A DNA stretch of 64,000 bases from Saprospiraceae bacterium. Lineage in GTDB: Bacteria; Bacteroidota; Bacteroidia; Chitinophagales; Saprospiraceae. The notes beneath the pieces are model-generated. The model saw nothing but the letters and a program-made list of their open reading frames with translations, did no database searches and was not told the origin of the DNA. Each line of letters starts with the position of its first letter. Within the stretch, counting starts at the first letter, position 1. Location: assembly GCA_021604865.1 (NCBI GenBank), contig BQJU01000020.1, forward strand, positions 1-64,000, read 5' to 3'. Positions 1 to 8,633 of this stretch are shown here, piece by piece. Both the position numbers and the translations under genes were made by a program.

Positions 1-200
1 GTCGAAGCCTCCTGGCGAAGAACCTCGGCAAGCCTTACGCTTGCGCTCGAAGCTTTCTCCGGCGGCCGTAGCCTTTGGCGAAGGACTCAGCGTAGACGCA
101 TGGCGGCCGATGGGAAGCGAAAAGCGTCAATTTTTTGATGACTGGGTTGACTTGATGCCAAAGCATCAAAAAAGGACTTGAAGTTCATACCCGGAGGTAC

Positions 201-334
201 GGACAAGAAAAGTAACAGCCTGTCCCGCCGAAGGGAAACCGCTAGGTCGGGAAAGTATCATCGAAAAAGTGATCCTTTGCAGCCCGAATAGCTTGCCCCG
301 ATCTTGCATCGGGGTTGGCCTCCAAACATGCTCT
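201..334. repeat. Dispersed MITE-like element, copy 1 (left end not seen)
   Basis: Shares with the copy at 55760-55886 a 'ggacagaaaagtaa'-like block, the block 'gtatcatcgaaaaa', the block 'gatcctttgcagcc', and a right end reading CCTCCAAACATGCTCT. The matching inverted left end (AGAGCATGTTTGGAG) is not visible upstream, so the copy is truncated or diverged on the left. It lies directly before the LuxR-type pseudogene. The first residues of the apparent reading frame there come from the element, not from the gene. Confidence 0.6.
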
Positions 335-654
335 GAGTGCCGGGCTCTGTTTCACGAAATGAAGGGAGAATTTGCTGAAGCTGTTCATTTTTCCAAACTG
401 GCCGAGCCGCTTAAGGATAGCCTCAATCGGCGTAACGATGCACGCCACCTGGAACAATTAAAGCAAAGACTAGAAGCTGAAAAATACGACGAGCGGATCC
501 GCCTGATTGAACAAGAACGAGAATTCCAAAAATGGCTGCGCAATGCTGCTCTGGCCATCCCAGTACCAGTGAGATGGCCAATATCCTGGGAGTATCTTCC
601 AGTGCAGTACGAAAAACGCGAAGCCGCATGAAAAATAAATTGGCGAGCCAGTAA
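335..654 (+). pseudogene. Remnant of a TPR/LuxR-type transcriptional regulator
   Basis: A frame running to about position 560 encodes the end of a TPR region and the coiled linker typical of Bacteroidota TPR-LuxR regulators (residues like EPLKDSLNRRNDARHLEQLK). The C-terminal DNA-binding helix is still recognisable, but in a different frame: from 574 to the stop at 652-654 the sequence reads MANILGVSSSAVRKTRSRMK, a LuxR/GerE-like helix-turn-helix end. The usual transmembrane and coiled-coil segment between these parts is missing. At least one deletion and a frameshift have therefore occurred, and the 5' end is cut off by the repeat that ends at 334. No function is expected. The family assignment rests on motif memory, not on a search. 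Confidence 0.6.
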
Positions 655-1053
655 AAACACAATACCATAATTATCAATCAGTTATACAAACGCCGTTACT
701 TTGTCCCGTTTTTGTCACGCCTTGTTTCTTGAATTTATTAATCTAATGATGCTCCTTTGATCCCGAAAAGTACCTGCACACATAAGTATACCTAAATATC
801 AGTTAGCGGAGAAAGAGCATCCCATCTCTGATCCGTAGACGATTCATTACCCTCCCCATTTTACGGCTACCAGCCACTATATTTTTGTCTTGTGCTAATT
901 TGGAAGGCATCGGTTTCACAGATAAGGCATAAGTAGTCGGAACAAATCTATCGTATTAATTTTTATTACCTAAACCCGTGAAAGGGTGGCTAGGAAGAGG
1001 TATAGAAATATGTCCAATTCATTGCCATACTTTTTACTAAAAATCATTATATA
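655..1053. other. Intergenic stretch, nothing recognised
   Basis: About 400 nt of AT-rich sequence between the pseudogene and the 545-residue protein. I see no credible coding frame, RNA gene or strong hairpin. The sequence TATAAT lies just before the start codon at 1054, but no ribosome binding site or Bacteroidota -7 box can be assigned with confidence. Confidence 0.5.
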
Positions 1054-2691
1054 ATGAGTCCAATTACAGTTTCACAGAGTAAACAGGTTGTTGATGAGTT
1101 CAACGCAATGAGCAGTGCTGCCAAGAGTTGGTTAGACGCCAGCAAATCGGTAAATGAAGCCGCTAAAAGTGCAGAGGATCTCCTGGAAATCACCAAGACC
1201 ATTGCCAGCATTGCTAAATTCGGAAGCGCTTTATCTGCAGTTGGTGCTGCGTTGGGATTGATTAACATCTTTCTTCCCAGTCCTACAGAGATTATTTTAA
1301 AAGAACTCAATAAGATATCGGATCAGATTACCTCTTTAGAGAGTGAGATGAAGACTAAATTTAAAGAGCTTAAGCAGCAAAATTTAGTGAATACCGCTAA
1401 TGTAGAGCTTTTTGAAAATATCAATACCATTAATGCAACTTGTGACGCTTTTAATAATTTTAAAATCGAACTCAAGAAGGCAAACGGCAAAACGTTAGCG
1501 GAAATAGACTCCGACACCAGATTCAAAATCTTTTCTAAATATATTGACTATGCAAAACAGGCCAATATATTATCACAAGCCGACCTGTCTGCATTTTCAA
1601 CCAACCTCAAGAGTAAATACAATATTATCAAAGCAGTCTATGAAAATAGCGGCGGAGAAATCAATGAGGTTTGTAACGTAATCAAATCTTGCCAAACCTC
1701 CGCTCTATTAGGTATGAAATTAATTGTCATCAGAGATAAGTTTCAAGCCCACTCTGCGTTGCAAGAAAACATAGACCAACCTGGTTTTGAAAAAAATATT
1801 CTCCCCAAATTTCTTGATAATACCAAAAATACTGATGACTTTCTGATTAATAGTATGCAGTCTTACAATAATCAAACGCCCCAAAAAGATAGCGTTTTAG
1901 AGGATATTGAAACCTATGGCAACATGTATATAAAGAAATGCCAGGATGAATGGGCCGCAAATGCTGTTAGTTTTCTGGACGACAATGACACCATCTCGTT
2001 TCCAGCTGATCCCAAAAGTGCGCCTAAGCCTATACTGAATAGCCTCGATGATAAATTTCCATTCATAGACTGGATGGTTATTGTTTCTTCACATCCAGTA
2101 CCTAAGGACGGCGGTGATATTGCCGTAGCGACTTTTGGCATTCAGGAAAAAAGTAGATTAAGAAAAAACTTCATCCCTTATGAGCCATTCAGAAAGAAAT
2201 ACACTAATTATTTTGGGGATGATGAAACGAATTTAAATCTGGTTGTTTGGGGCTTTCTAAGAGACAATGATGCCCCACTCAAACAGATTACACACGATAC
2301 ATTTTCCGTAATGAGAGATGATTGGTATCTGAATGCCACAGATAAAGATATGAGTGCCAAAGAACAATATAACGGTATGATGAACGATACGAAAATGGAT
2401 GGATACACACCTGACGCATTTTATATTGTTCATTTGGAAGAAGACTTGGCTGTAAAGTTTGGCCTTCAACTGGCCACTAACAATCCACAAATGTATTTTG
2501 CTACGCCCTATAACTGGAATGGTCAGTCCTATGATTATCAAAGTAAGATGCCCGGCATCACATTCACCGGGCGAATGGGGATTGATCTCCAGGTTGCAGG
2601 CCACCATGGTAGCAGATATGGAACTAATTACTGGGTGGACCCATTCGTATTGGTTTGCCGGATAGGTCAAGATGGTAATAAACTGGGCTAG
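1054..2691 (+). CDS. Unknown 545-residue protein, possible alpha-helical pore-former-like
   Basis: I do not recognise a named family. The N-terminal 130 residues look all-helical: an amphipathic stretch, a long hydrophobic Ala/Gly/Leu segment around residues 50-75 (SALSAVGAALGLINIFLP), then a heptad-rich coiled coil (ISDQITSLESEMKTKFKELK). Helical bundle plus hydrophobic hairpin plus coiled coil is the layout of alpha-helical pore-forming toxins and of several insecticidal toxin N-domains, but this is inference. The C-terminal 250 residues are rich in Asp, Gly and aromatics and look beta-rich (ending near NYWVDPFVLVCRIGQDG). No signal peptide is evident. It stands alone and is followed by a GC-rich hairpin. 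Confidence 0.75.
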   Translation: MSPITVSQSKQVVDEFNAMSSAAKSWLDASKSVNEAAKSAEDLLEITKTIASIAKFGSALSAVGAALGLINIFLPSPTEIILKELNKISDQITSLESEMKTKFKELKQQNLVNTANVELFENINTINATCDAFNNFKIELKKANGKTLAEIDSDTRFKIFSKYIDYAKQANILSQADLSAFSTNLKSKYNIIKAVYENSGGEINEVCNVIKSCQTSALLGMKLIVIRDKFQAHSALQENIDQPGFEKNILPKFLDNTKNTDDFLINSMQSYNNQTPQKDSVLEDIETYGNMYIKKCQDEWAANAVSFLDDNDTISFPADPKSAPKPILNSLDDKFPFIDWMVIVSSHPVPKDGGDIAVATFGIQEKSRLRKNFIPYEPFRKKYTNYFGDDETNLNLVVWGFLRDNDAPLKQITHDTFSVMRDDWYLNATDKDMSAKEQYNGMMNDTKMDGYTPDAFYIVHLEEDLAVKFGLQLATNNPQMYFATPYNWNGQSYDYQSKMPGITFTGRMGIDLQVAGHHGSRYGTNYWVDPFVLVCRIGQDGNKLG

Positions 2692-2708
2692 TAACAAGTT
2701 CAAAATAC

Positions 2709-2733
2709 ACCTGCCCGGCTTCGTCGGGCAGGT
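2709..2733 (+). terminator. GC-rich hairpin after the 545-residue gene
   Basis: Nine-base perfect arms ACCTGCCCG and CGGGCAGGT around a 7-nt loop, 17 nt after the stop codon. No uninterrupted T run follows, so this may be a weak or factor-assisted terminator rather than a classical intrinsic one. Confidence 0.5.
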
Positions 2734-3127
2734 ATCCAATCTATAATTTTGTTGATCGAAATATCCTGCCTGAGTCGGTCACTGAACAATTTAGGAGAAT
2801 CAAGGGCAACCAGGTGGTTACACTTTGAAGAGGATATTCTGGCGACTATTACCTATGCAAAAACTGGTATCAAGGCAGACCGTTAGAGTAGTTGTTTGAT
2901 GAAAGTAATTTATGTAGATTCATCCATTTATGCATTGGCTGTTTTCCCAATTCGTGACGCAGTGCGTCACGAATTGGGCTGGGCTTATTGTCGATTATTA
3001 ATGAGGGTGGAAAATTAAAAGGCCTGAGTTTTTACGTTCCTAGACAATGGTCTTTCAACAGGTTAATTGGAGAAATATGATATCCTGGCAGCCATTCATT
3101 ATGCCAAGTCCCTCCTTCGGGCAAAAC
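2734..3127. other. Gene-poor stretch with toxin-antitoxin-like fragments and a perfect palindrome
   Basis: There is no intact gene. One frame ends HFEEDILATITYAKTGIKADR at a stop at 2884-2886; another near 3073-3130 reads YDILAAIHYAKSLLRAKP. Both resemble the C-terminal helix of DUF433-type antitoxins (pattern E-D-I-x-A-x-x-x-Y-A). Between them, from 2899, a short frame starting MKVIYVDSSIYAL resembles the first strand of a PIN-domain toxin. These look like eroded toxin-antitoxin remnants. The 33-bp palindrome at 2946-2978 is listed separately. Confidence 0.35.
2946..2978. repeat. Perfect 33-bp palindrome
   Basis: Arms of 16 nt (CCCAATTCGTGACGCA and its exact reverse complement) are separated by a single G. 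It would form a very stable hairpin or cruciform. No T run follows on either side, so it is not a standard terminator. Confidence 0.9.
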
Positions 3128-3577
3128 CTAATCCTTAGTAATCAGCACCTCACTTACATTCAATTCCCCAATTAAGGCATGCTCTACTATTTCTCCTTTT
3201 CGGTAAATGTGAAGATTGGAATAGCCTTTTTCACCTGGCTCAGTACTGACTTCAATTTGCTGCTCCTCCAGATTGATAATCCACACCTCTCTAATCCCGG
3301 CAGCGGCATAAAGAGGAAGTTTGATGGCCCGATCTTTTTCCAGAGATGTATCGGCTACTTCAATGACCAACAATACATCAGCAGGCTTAGGGTGGGATTT
3401 GGTATATAGATCGTCGCGGTATTTCAGAATGGCCAGATCGGGTTCAGGTTCAGAGTATTGGTTTAGTTCAACAGGATCCTGGACGCTGATAATGACATCA
3501 TTGTCCAATATTTCACTCAGTAGTTTTTTGTAATGGACACGCGTATCGATAAACGCCAGATAAGCGACAATGTACAA
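3128..3577 (-). pseudogene. Uma2-family (DUF820) nuclease-like protein, N-terminally truncated
   Basis: From about residue 20 the protein matches the Uma2 restriction-endonuclease-like family: SEPEPDLAIL, then LLVIEVADTSLEKDRAIKL, then YAAAGIREVWIINLEEQQIEV. These carry the PD-(D/E)XK-type acidic residues (D of EPDL, E of VIEVA). Family members are normally about 180-200 residues and begin with an E-Y/E-L-I-x-G segment and an H-x-x-x-x-x-x-L helix. Here those 40-50 residues are absent and the first 15 residues (MYIVAYLAFIDTRVH) are unrelated. The 5' end overlaps the divergent DUF4230-like fragment, which is also cut off at this point. Probably a dead fragment left by a deletion or recombination. 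Confidence 0.6.
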
Positions 3578-4048
3578 TTAAAAAAGAGGCGTACTGTTAC
3601 CGTAGAAATGGAGATTCAGGTCGTTTTTAATATCGGCCTTTCCGTTGAGGACTTAACGCTCAGTGTTAACCATGAACGCCAAACATTAGACCTATTTATC
3701 CCGTTTGACCCAAAAGTCCTGAAAATTGTTGATCAGAATTACAAAATTATTGCCATACGACAAAAAAAAGATCCTACTGGTCAAAAAAAACTCACCGGCA
3801 ACTTTGCTGATTCAGTCGACGACTGGAAACATATCATTGATGGAGCTAACCGTGTCTTTAACACCCACCAGACTAGTTTAACCGAACTCGATAGATGGGG
3901 AAACCCAATTGAAAAAGAAGCTCTGGAAAAAATCATTCCAACACTAGTCAAAATATTTGAACCGTTAGTGGCTGTAGGGGGAAATGCCTACGGTGTGAAC
4001 ATAAAATTTGGCAATTATTCTCGCTTTCGTTTATTGTGTAAATACTAA
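3533..4048 (+). pseudogene. DUF4230-like protein fragment, N-terminally truncated
   Basis: The segment from about residue 20 (TVTVEMEIQVVFNIGLSVED, then the NHERQTLDLFIPFDPKVLKI stretch) resembles the extracytoplasmic beta-rich core of DUF4230 proteins, which normally follow an N-terminal membrane anchor. The anchor is missing. The first 16 residues are simply the antisense reading of the neighbouring Uma2 gene. The C-terminal part (residues 100-171) is intact to its stop. Family assignment is moderate. The open frame could be translated but probably makes no functional product. Confidence 0.45.
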
Positions 4049-4146
4049 GCACAAGATAAATGAGCTTCTCCCAAAATTTCGGATCAGCGGCATTGAGAAA
4101 AAACATTAGCACAATAAGTTTAGGTTGAGAGTGCATCGCCTTCCAA

Positions 4147-6702
4147 CTATCCCACAATCTGATTAAAATAATGATTAAATGAATCACTAAAGGGAAATAA
4201 ATGCATATTTGACTTAAATTCTTCAGTTAAATGGATAGATTCTCCTGAATATTCATCACCTGAATTGAAAAAGAATATGGAAGTCCTTAATAAGACATAC
4301 GCAATTAAGCATTCATTTAGATAGTACTTATACATATCTTTAATCCTTTTAACTTCCAAATATTGACTTCTAACATCTTCTAGCTCTTTTTTTTCAACAG
4401 AAACCTTAAGTTTTACCAGCTTTCGAAGTAGCTCGTATTTCAAGTCATTTTTTAGGTCGTTAGCCAATGATTCAAACAATTGGTAATACTTCTGGATATT
4501 TTCGCCTTTATCCAGATCAAATATGATCTTGGGGTATAGAGCATAACTTAGAAATCTCTTTTCATTCAACCTCTGAAATATCGAAATCGAATCAGATAAA
4601 ACCAACTCTGCATCATTAGTCCTGTCTTGAAGGATATTGATTATTCCAAGTGTAATTTTATTTACACCAATTACATAATGATTATTATTGATTGAAGCAA
4701 GTCGATTAGAATATTCAAGTGTATTGATTGCTTTCTTCACCTCTCCTTTTTCAAAATAGCAAACCCCCAGATTACCATATAAGAAGTCATATTCGTTATT
4801 GAACTCGATAGCTTTCTCAAAATAGAGTATCGAAGAGTCGATATCTTTATTTCTGAGCATTGTCAGTCCTAACCTATTTAAACAAACAACATTCCATTCC
4901 TTAGATTCTATTCCAGAGAAAAAATGATTTAGTTCTCTAAGTTTGTTAAGCTCTTCTTCTTGACTTTGTGATTCCGGCTCCAATCTGGCAGGGTAACAGG
5001 ATTTCAACTCAAGAATTCTTTCCATTGTTTGAACCTCTAGTGCAGTCTTTAATTCAAGATTGTTATCAACCAACCCCTGGAACTTTAACAGGTATTTGTT
5101 ACAATTGTACTTTCCCCCTAAAGAATCATGATATAAAAACAGTCTAAAGTATAAAGTTGCCAGTTTATTAAGATTCTGTTTTTCAAGAGTATTGTACTCT
5201 TCTAGATTTTCCACGAAACTTACCACATGAGGTGTCATTAACGTCATATAGCTACTCAAAAATTGATAAAAATACCCTTCAGGATAATAGGCAATATAGA
5301 ATACAGTTAGCATTTCTCTTTGAAGAACCGCGTATTTTACTGGATCCTCCCTAATATAAAACTGGATTCCTTCTTTGATCAATTGGTGTACAGAAAAAAT
5401 TTCCTCACCAGTCTTCCGAAGTAGTGAAAATTGTATCAATTTACTTAAGGCGGGTACACAATCATGTAGATTATAGAGAGGAGTTTCTCTTAAAACTGGA
5501 AAACTTGGGTTCTTTTTAACAAAATTTGACAACTTTCTACTAATTGCAAGCAAAGGTATGTTAAAAGGATACATAAATGATATTAATCCCATCAGTATTT
5601 GAGCATCTGAGGGTATTACTTTACCTAACTTTTCATAAGCCAGAATTATAGCATTAATGATATTCCCTTTATGATAATCCAAAATAGTCAATCCTTGATC
5701 TAGCAATCTTTTTTTATTGTCATTTAATAATTCAAGAAAGGTATCTAGAGTTATGTTGGATCGACCTATGTAATCGGCAGCTTGATCAATAGCTAGTGGA
5801 GATCCTCCGAATTGATCATGTAGTTCAAAAGATACATTGTAAGATGCATTACTTACTCCGCGTAAATTCAAAAATTCATAAAAGTCCTCTTTGCTCCAAG
5901 GCTCTATATCAAAACCTGAACCTATAAATAATCTACACCAAGCTCTATTGGTAGAGGTGACTATCACTTGCTTTTTTCTTGATAAATTTATTGGGAAATA
6001 ATTTCGAGCAAAGAAATCAGGATTTCCCAGAGATGAGTTTTCATCACAGGCATTATCAAATATTAGCAGCCAATTACCTAACGTTCTATCTAGATGTACT
6101 TTAACTAGTTTAATTAATTCATCATCTTTATACCCTGGATCAATTCCTAATTCTCGAGCCAACTCTTTGAAGTCATTGATGATACTTTCAAAGCTATCGG
6201 AATTAAAGAACCATATGCATTTAAACTGTCCATCCTTCAATAATTCATGCCCCAATCTATTTACTAAGAAGGTTTTACCTACTCCAGGCATCCCAATCAA
6301 AGTAGTAATGTATGTTTGTCTATTAATATCAAAAAGCAAATTATTTAGCTTAGCTTTATAGTTCGAATTTGAGTCAAAAAAGCGATCGGATCTTGCTAAA
6401 TTATCCGCATACTGAATATTAGACAGTGGAAATTTTACTTGATTTGCTGGTGAAGTGGTTTCGGTCTTAAGTAGATCAATTATTCGTACTGCAATTTTAT
6501 TTCTTTCCCGCCTGTATTCACCATAATCAATCACATCATTCTTTCTTGCTGTCTTTACATCACTAAGACTAAATGAAATATTATACACTTCATTGATTAA
6601 TTGTGAATGGGAAGAGTAAAGGTCTAGCAGTGCACTTACTGCCTCCTCAAGCTTTGCCTCCTTTACTAAATCGTAAATTCTATTTTTTCTATCCTCATTC
6701 AT
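4147..6702 (-). CDS. STAND ATPase: EAD11 domain, NB-ARC module, TPR repeats
   Basis: I place the start at the internal ATG at 6702 (MNEDRK) rather than 60 nt upstream, because the upstream residues are a non-homologous hydrophobic stretch. Residues 5-80 match an effector-associated domain (EAD11-type: KLEEA, GEYRRERNKI). The NB-ARC module has Walker A GMPGVGKT (about 137-144), Walker B WLLIFDNACD (about 211-220), a sensor stretch QVIVTSTNR and the G-x-P motif FGGSPLAIDQAA (about 299-308). The last 300 residues contain TPR-like helices. Such signal-transducing ATPases are known as immunity/conflict sensors: repeats sense, the ATPase oligomerises, and the EAD recruits a separate effector. The gene is AT-rich compared with downstream housekeeping genes, suggesting transfer. 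It is divergent from the MBL gene at 6984. Confidence 0.85.
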   Translation of the reverse strand: MNEDRKNRIYDLVKEAKLEEAVSALLDLYSSHSQLINEVYNISFSLSDVKTARKNDVIDYGEYRRERNKIAVRIIDLLKTETTSPANQVKFPLSNIQYADNLARSDRFFDSNSNYKAKLNNLLFDINRQTYITTLIGMPGVGKTFLVNRLGHELLKDGQFKCIWFFNSDSFESIINDFKELARELGIDPGYKDDELIKLVKVHLDRTLGNWLLIFDNACDENSSLGNPDFFARNYFPINLSRKKQVIVTSTNRAWCRLFIGSGFDIEPWSKEDFYEFLNLRGVSNASYNVSFELHDQFGGSPLAIDQAADYIGRSNITLDTFLELLNDNKKRLLDQGLTILDYHKGNIINAIILAYEKLGKVIPSDAQILMGLISFMYPFNIPLLAISRKLSNFVKKNPSFPVLRETPLYNLHDCVPALSKLIQFSLLRKTGEEIFSVHQLIKEGIQFYIREDPVKYAVLQREMLTVFYIAYYPEGYFYQFLSSYMTLMTPHVVSFVENLEEYNTLEKQNLNKLATLYFRLFLYHDSLGGKYNCNKYLLKFQGLVDNNLELKTALEVQTMERILELKSCYPARLEPESQSQEEELNKLRELNHFFSGIESKEWNVVCLNRLGLTMLRNKDIDSSILYFEKAIEFNNEYDFLYGNLGVCYFEKGEVKKAINTLEYSNRLASINNNHYVIGVNKITLGIINILQDRTNDAELVLSDSISIFQRLNEKRFLSYALYPKIIFDLDKGENIQKYYQLFESLANDLKNDLKYELLRKLVKLKVSVEKKELEDVRSQYLEVKRIKDMYKYYLNECLIAYVLLRTSIFFFNSGDEYSGESIHLTEEFKSNMHLFPFSDSFNHYFNQIVG

Positions 6703-6983
6703 TGAATGGTAAAGTTTGTTCAAATGCTTATGTTTAGTAAATATAAAAAATATAATTAACAACTTATTTTCTACATTACCAAACGGAATATTTTCAGAAA
6801 TTTGGTTACAAAAACTTAGAAAGTTTACCTACCTTGATCGGTAAACAAAATTCTTGATTAGATACTTTATGGTTTCTATTTTCGAGGCTTAACTCTTTAA
6901 TTTAAATCATAAAATATTTTTTACTAATCCAAATAAGTGGATATGAAAGAACTAAAACAGATAATCTTTAACAGTTAAAGGAA

Positions 6984-7841
6984 ATGAAAGATAATGCTAC
7001 CTGGAAAATTAAATTCTTTGGTTCAAGGGGATCTATACCTGTCTGCGAAACAGACTTTCAATGGTATGGAGGAAACACAACATGTATATATCTTGAAATA
7101 ATTCAAGAAGCCCATATTTTTGCAGGTATAATCGATGCAGGTTCAGGGATTAGAAACTTAGGTAAAGATTTTCTCAAGGGGGAAAAGAACTTACCAGATA
7201 ATATTTTTATGTTCTTCACACACTTTCATTGGGACCATATTCAAGGGTTCCCTTTTTTTGCTCCAGCATATAACAGGGATCAGCACATAACCATTTTTGC
7301 CCCAATTGAAGGGAAGGACGTCCATGATTTAAAGCAAATCTTTGAAGTACCCATGCAAGAAGAATATTTTCCTGTAAAATTGGATGAGATGGGCGCTAAA
7401 TTCAATTTTTTCACAAAAGGAGATCTTAATAAATTCATTGACTTAACCAAACTTGATAATCTACTAATCAATCAACATGACCACCCTGGAAAAGCATATG
7501 GCTATCGTTTTGAACATCAAAACAAATCAATTGTAATATGTACTGATGTAGAACATAAGGAAGGTATAGATGAAAATTTAGTTAAATTTTCCCAGAATGC
7601 AGATTTGTTGATCCATGATGCCCAATATACTACTGACGAGTTAACAAAATATCGCAATTGGGGTCATAGCAGTTACGAACAAGCCATTGAAGTGGCGAAA
7701 AAGGCTAATGTAAAACAACTGATAATGACCCATCACGATCCTGACCATAATGATGAATTTTTGTTTGAAATGGAAAAAAAATGCATGAGAATATTTCCAA
7801 ACTCAGCTTTAGCTAGAGATGGTCTAGAAATTCTTCTATAG
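6984..7841 (+). CDS. MBL-fold metallo-hydrolase
   Basis: Single-domain metallo-beta-lactamase-fold protein of 285 residues. The N-terminal strand KIKFFGSRGSIPV followed by YGGNTTC is typical of the PhnP/RNase Z-like branch. Metal ligands are visible: THFHWDH at residues 79-85 (H80, H82, D84, H85), later CTDVEH and the final MTHHDPDH. It should bind two metal ions and hydrolyse a phosphodiester or related bond; the substrate is unknown. An AAAGGAA ribosome binding site lies 7 nt before the ATG. Divergent from the EAD11-STAND gene with about 280 nt between the start codons, so the two may share regulation. A role as the STAND effector is inference: no EAD is fused to it. Confidence 0.85.
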   Translation: MKDNATWKIKFFGSRGSIPVCETDFQWYGGNTTCIYLEIIQEAHIFAGIIDAGSGIRNLGKDFLKGEKNLPDNIFMFFTHFHWDHIQGFPFFAPAYNRDQHITIFAPIEGKDVHDLKQIFEVPMQEEYFPVKLDEMGAKFNFFTKGDLNKFIDLTKLDNLLINQHDHPGKAYGYRFEHQNKSIVICTDVEHKEGIDENLVKFSQNADLLIHDAQYTTDELTKYRNWGHSSYEQAIEVAKKANVKQLIMTHHDPDHNDEFLFEMEKKCMRIFPNSALARDGLEILL

Positions 7842-8040
7842 ACTGCCTTTTACCCTTCCTAATAAAATGAGCTTTCTTTATAAACTATATGTATCAATTT
7901 AGTCCCCAATAACCACCCTTTTCTCAAACACCCCTCTCCTACCCCACCACGGAAACAATTCCCTACAAAATCCGTACAAAAAACTGGTCTACCTAATTTA
8001 AGTATCTTAAATTGCCGAATAAACCGTTTTAGCCTACAAA

Positions 8041-8631
8041 ATGAAGATAGGATACGCTAGAGTCAGTACAAAAGATCAAAACCTGGAGCTTCAGATGGAT
8101 GCCCTGGAGCAGGAAGGCTGTCAGCAAATCTTTAAGGAGAAAGCCAGTGGTGCCAAAGCCGACCGGCCCGAACACCGAAAGATGGCCGGCCAACTGCGTA
8201 AGGATGATATTATCGTCATCTGGAAGCTGGATCGATTAGGGCGATCCTTGCACGACTTGGTGAACCTGGTCACGGAGATCCAGGACAAGGGTTCCGGACT
8301 GAAATCTTTAAATGGCTCGATTGATACGACGACCTCACAAGGAAAGCTTACCTTCCACCTCTTTGCAGCCCTGGCAGAATTTGAGCGGGACATCATCCGG
8401 GAACGGACCAAGGCGGGACTGGAAGCAGCCCGGGCCAGGGGAAGGAAAGGTGGAAGGCCAAAAGGATTGTCCAAAGAGTCACAGAATAAGGCGATGATTG
8501 CGGAGACCTTATATAAAGAGGGGAAGATGTCAATCACGGAGATTTGTAAGCATTTGCGGATTGCACGGAGTACTTTGTATAAATACCTTAAATTAAGAGG
8601 AGTTAAATTTCAAGCCACCCAAAAACCATAA
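8041..8631 (+). CDS. Serine recombinase of the resolvase/invertase family
   Basis: The full 196-residue layout of Hin/Pin/Tn3-resolvase enzymes is present. The N-terminal catalytic domain begins MKIGYARVSTKDQ, with nucleophile Ser9 and Arg7; IVIWKLDRLGRSLHDL and LAEFERDIIRERT supply the remaining conserved arginines and the long E helix. A basic linker (ARGRKGGRPKG) follows, then a helix-turn-helix (ITEICKHLRIARSTLYKYL). It catalyses site-specific inversion or excision between short sites. Two nt separate its stop from the GIY-YIG gene, so the two are probably co-transcribed. A 14-nt sequence lying 54 nt upstream also occurs beside the tRNA gene at 28165 (see findings). Confidence 0.95.
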   Translation: MKIGYARVSTKDQNLELQMDALEQEGCQQIFKEKASGAKADRPEHRKMAGQLRKDDIIVIWKLDRLGRSLHDLVNLVTEIQDKGSGLKSLNGSIDTTTSQGKLTFHLFAALAEFERDIIRERTKAGLEAARARGRKGGRPKGLSKESQNKAMIAETLYKEGKMSITEICKHLRIARSTLYKYLKLRGVKFQATQKP

Positions 8632-8633
8632 TA

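Noticed and set aside
8041-8631. Recombinase as an hsdS-type phase-variation invertase
   Set aside because: hsdS is more than 13 kb away, single-copy here, and no inverted repeats flanking its TRDs were noticed.
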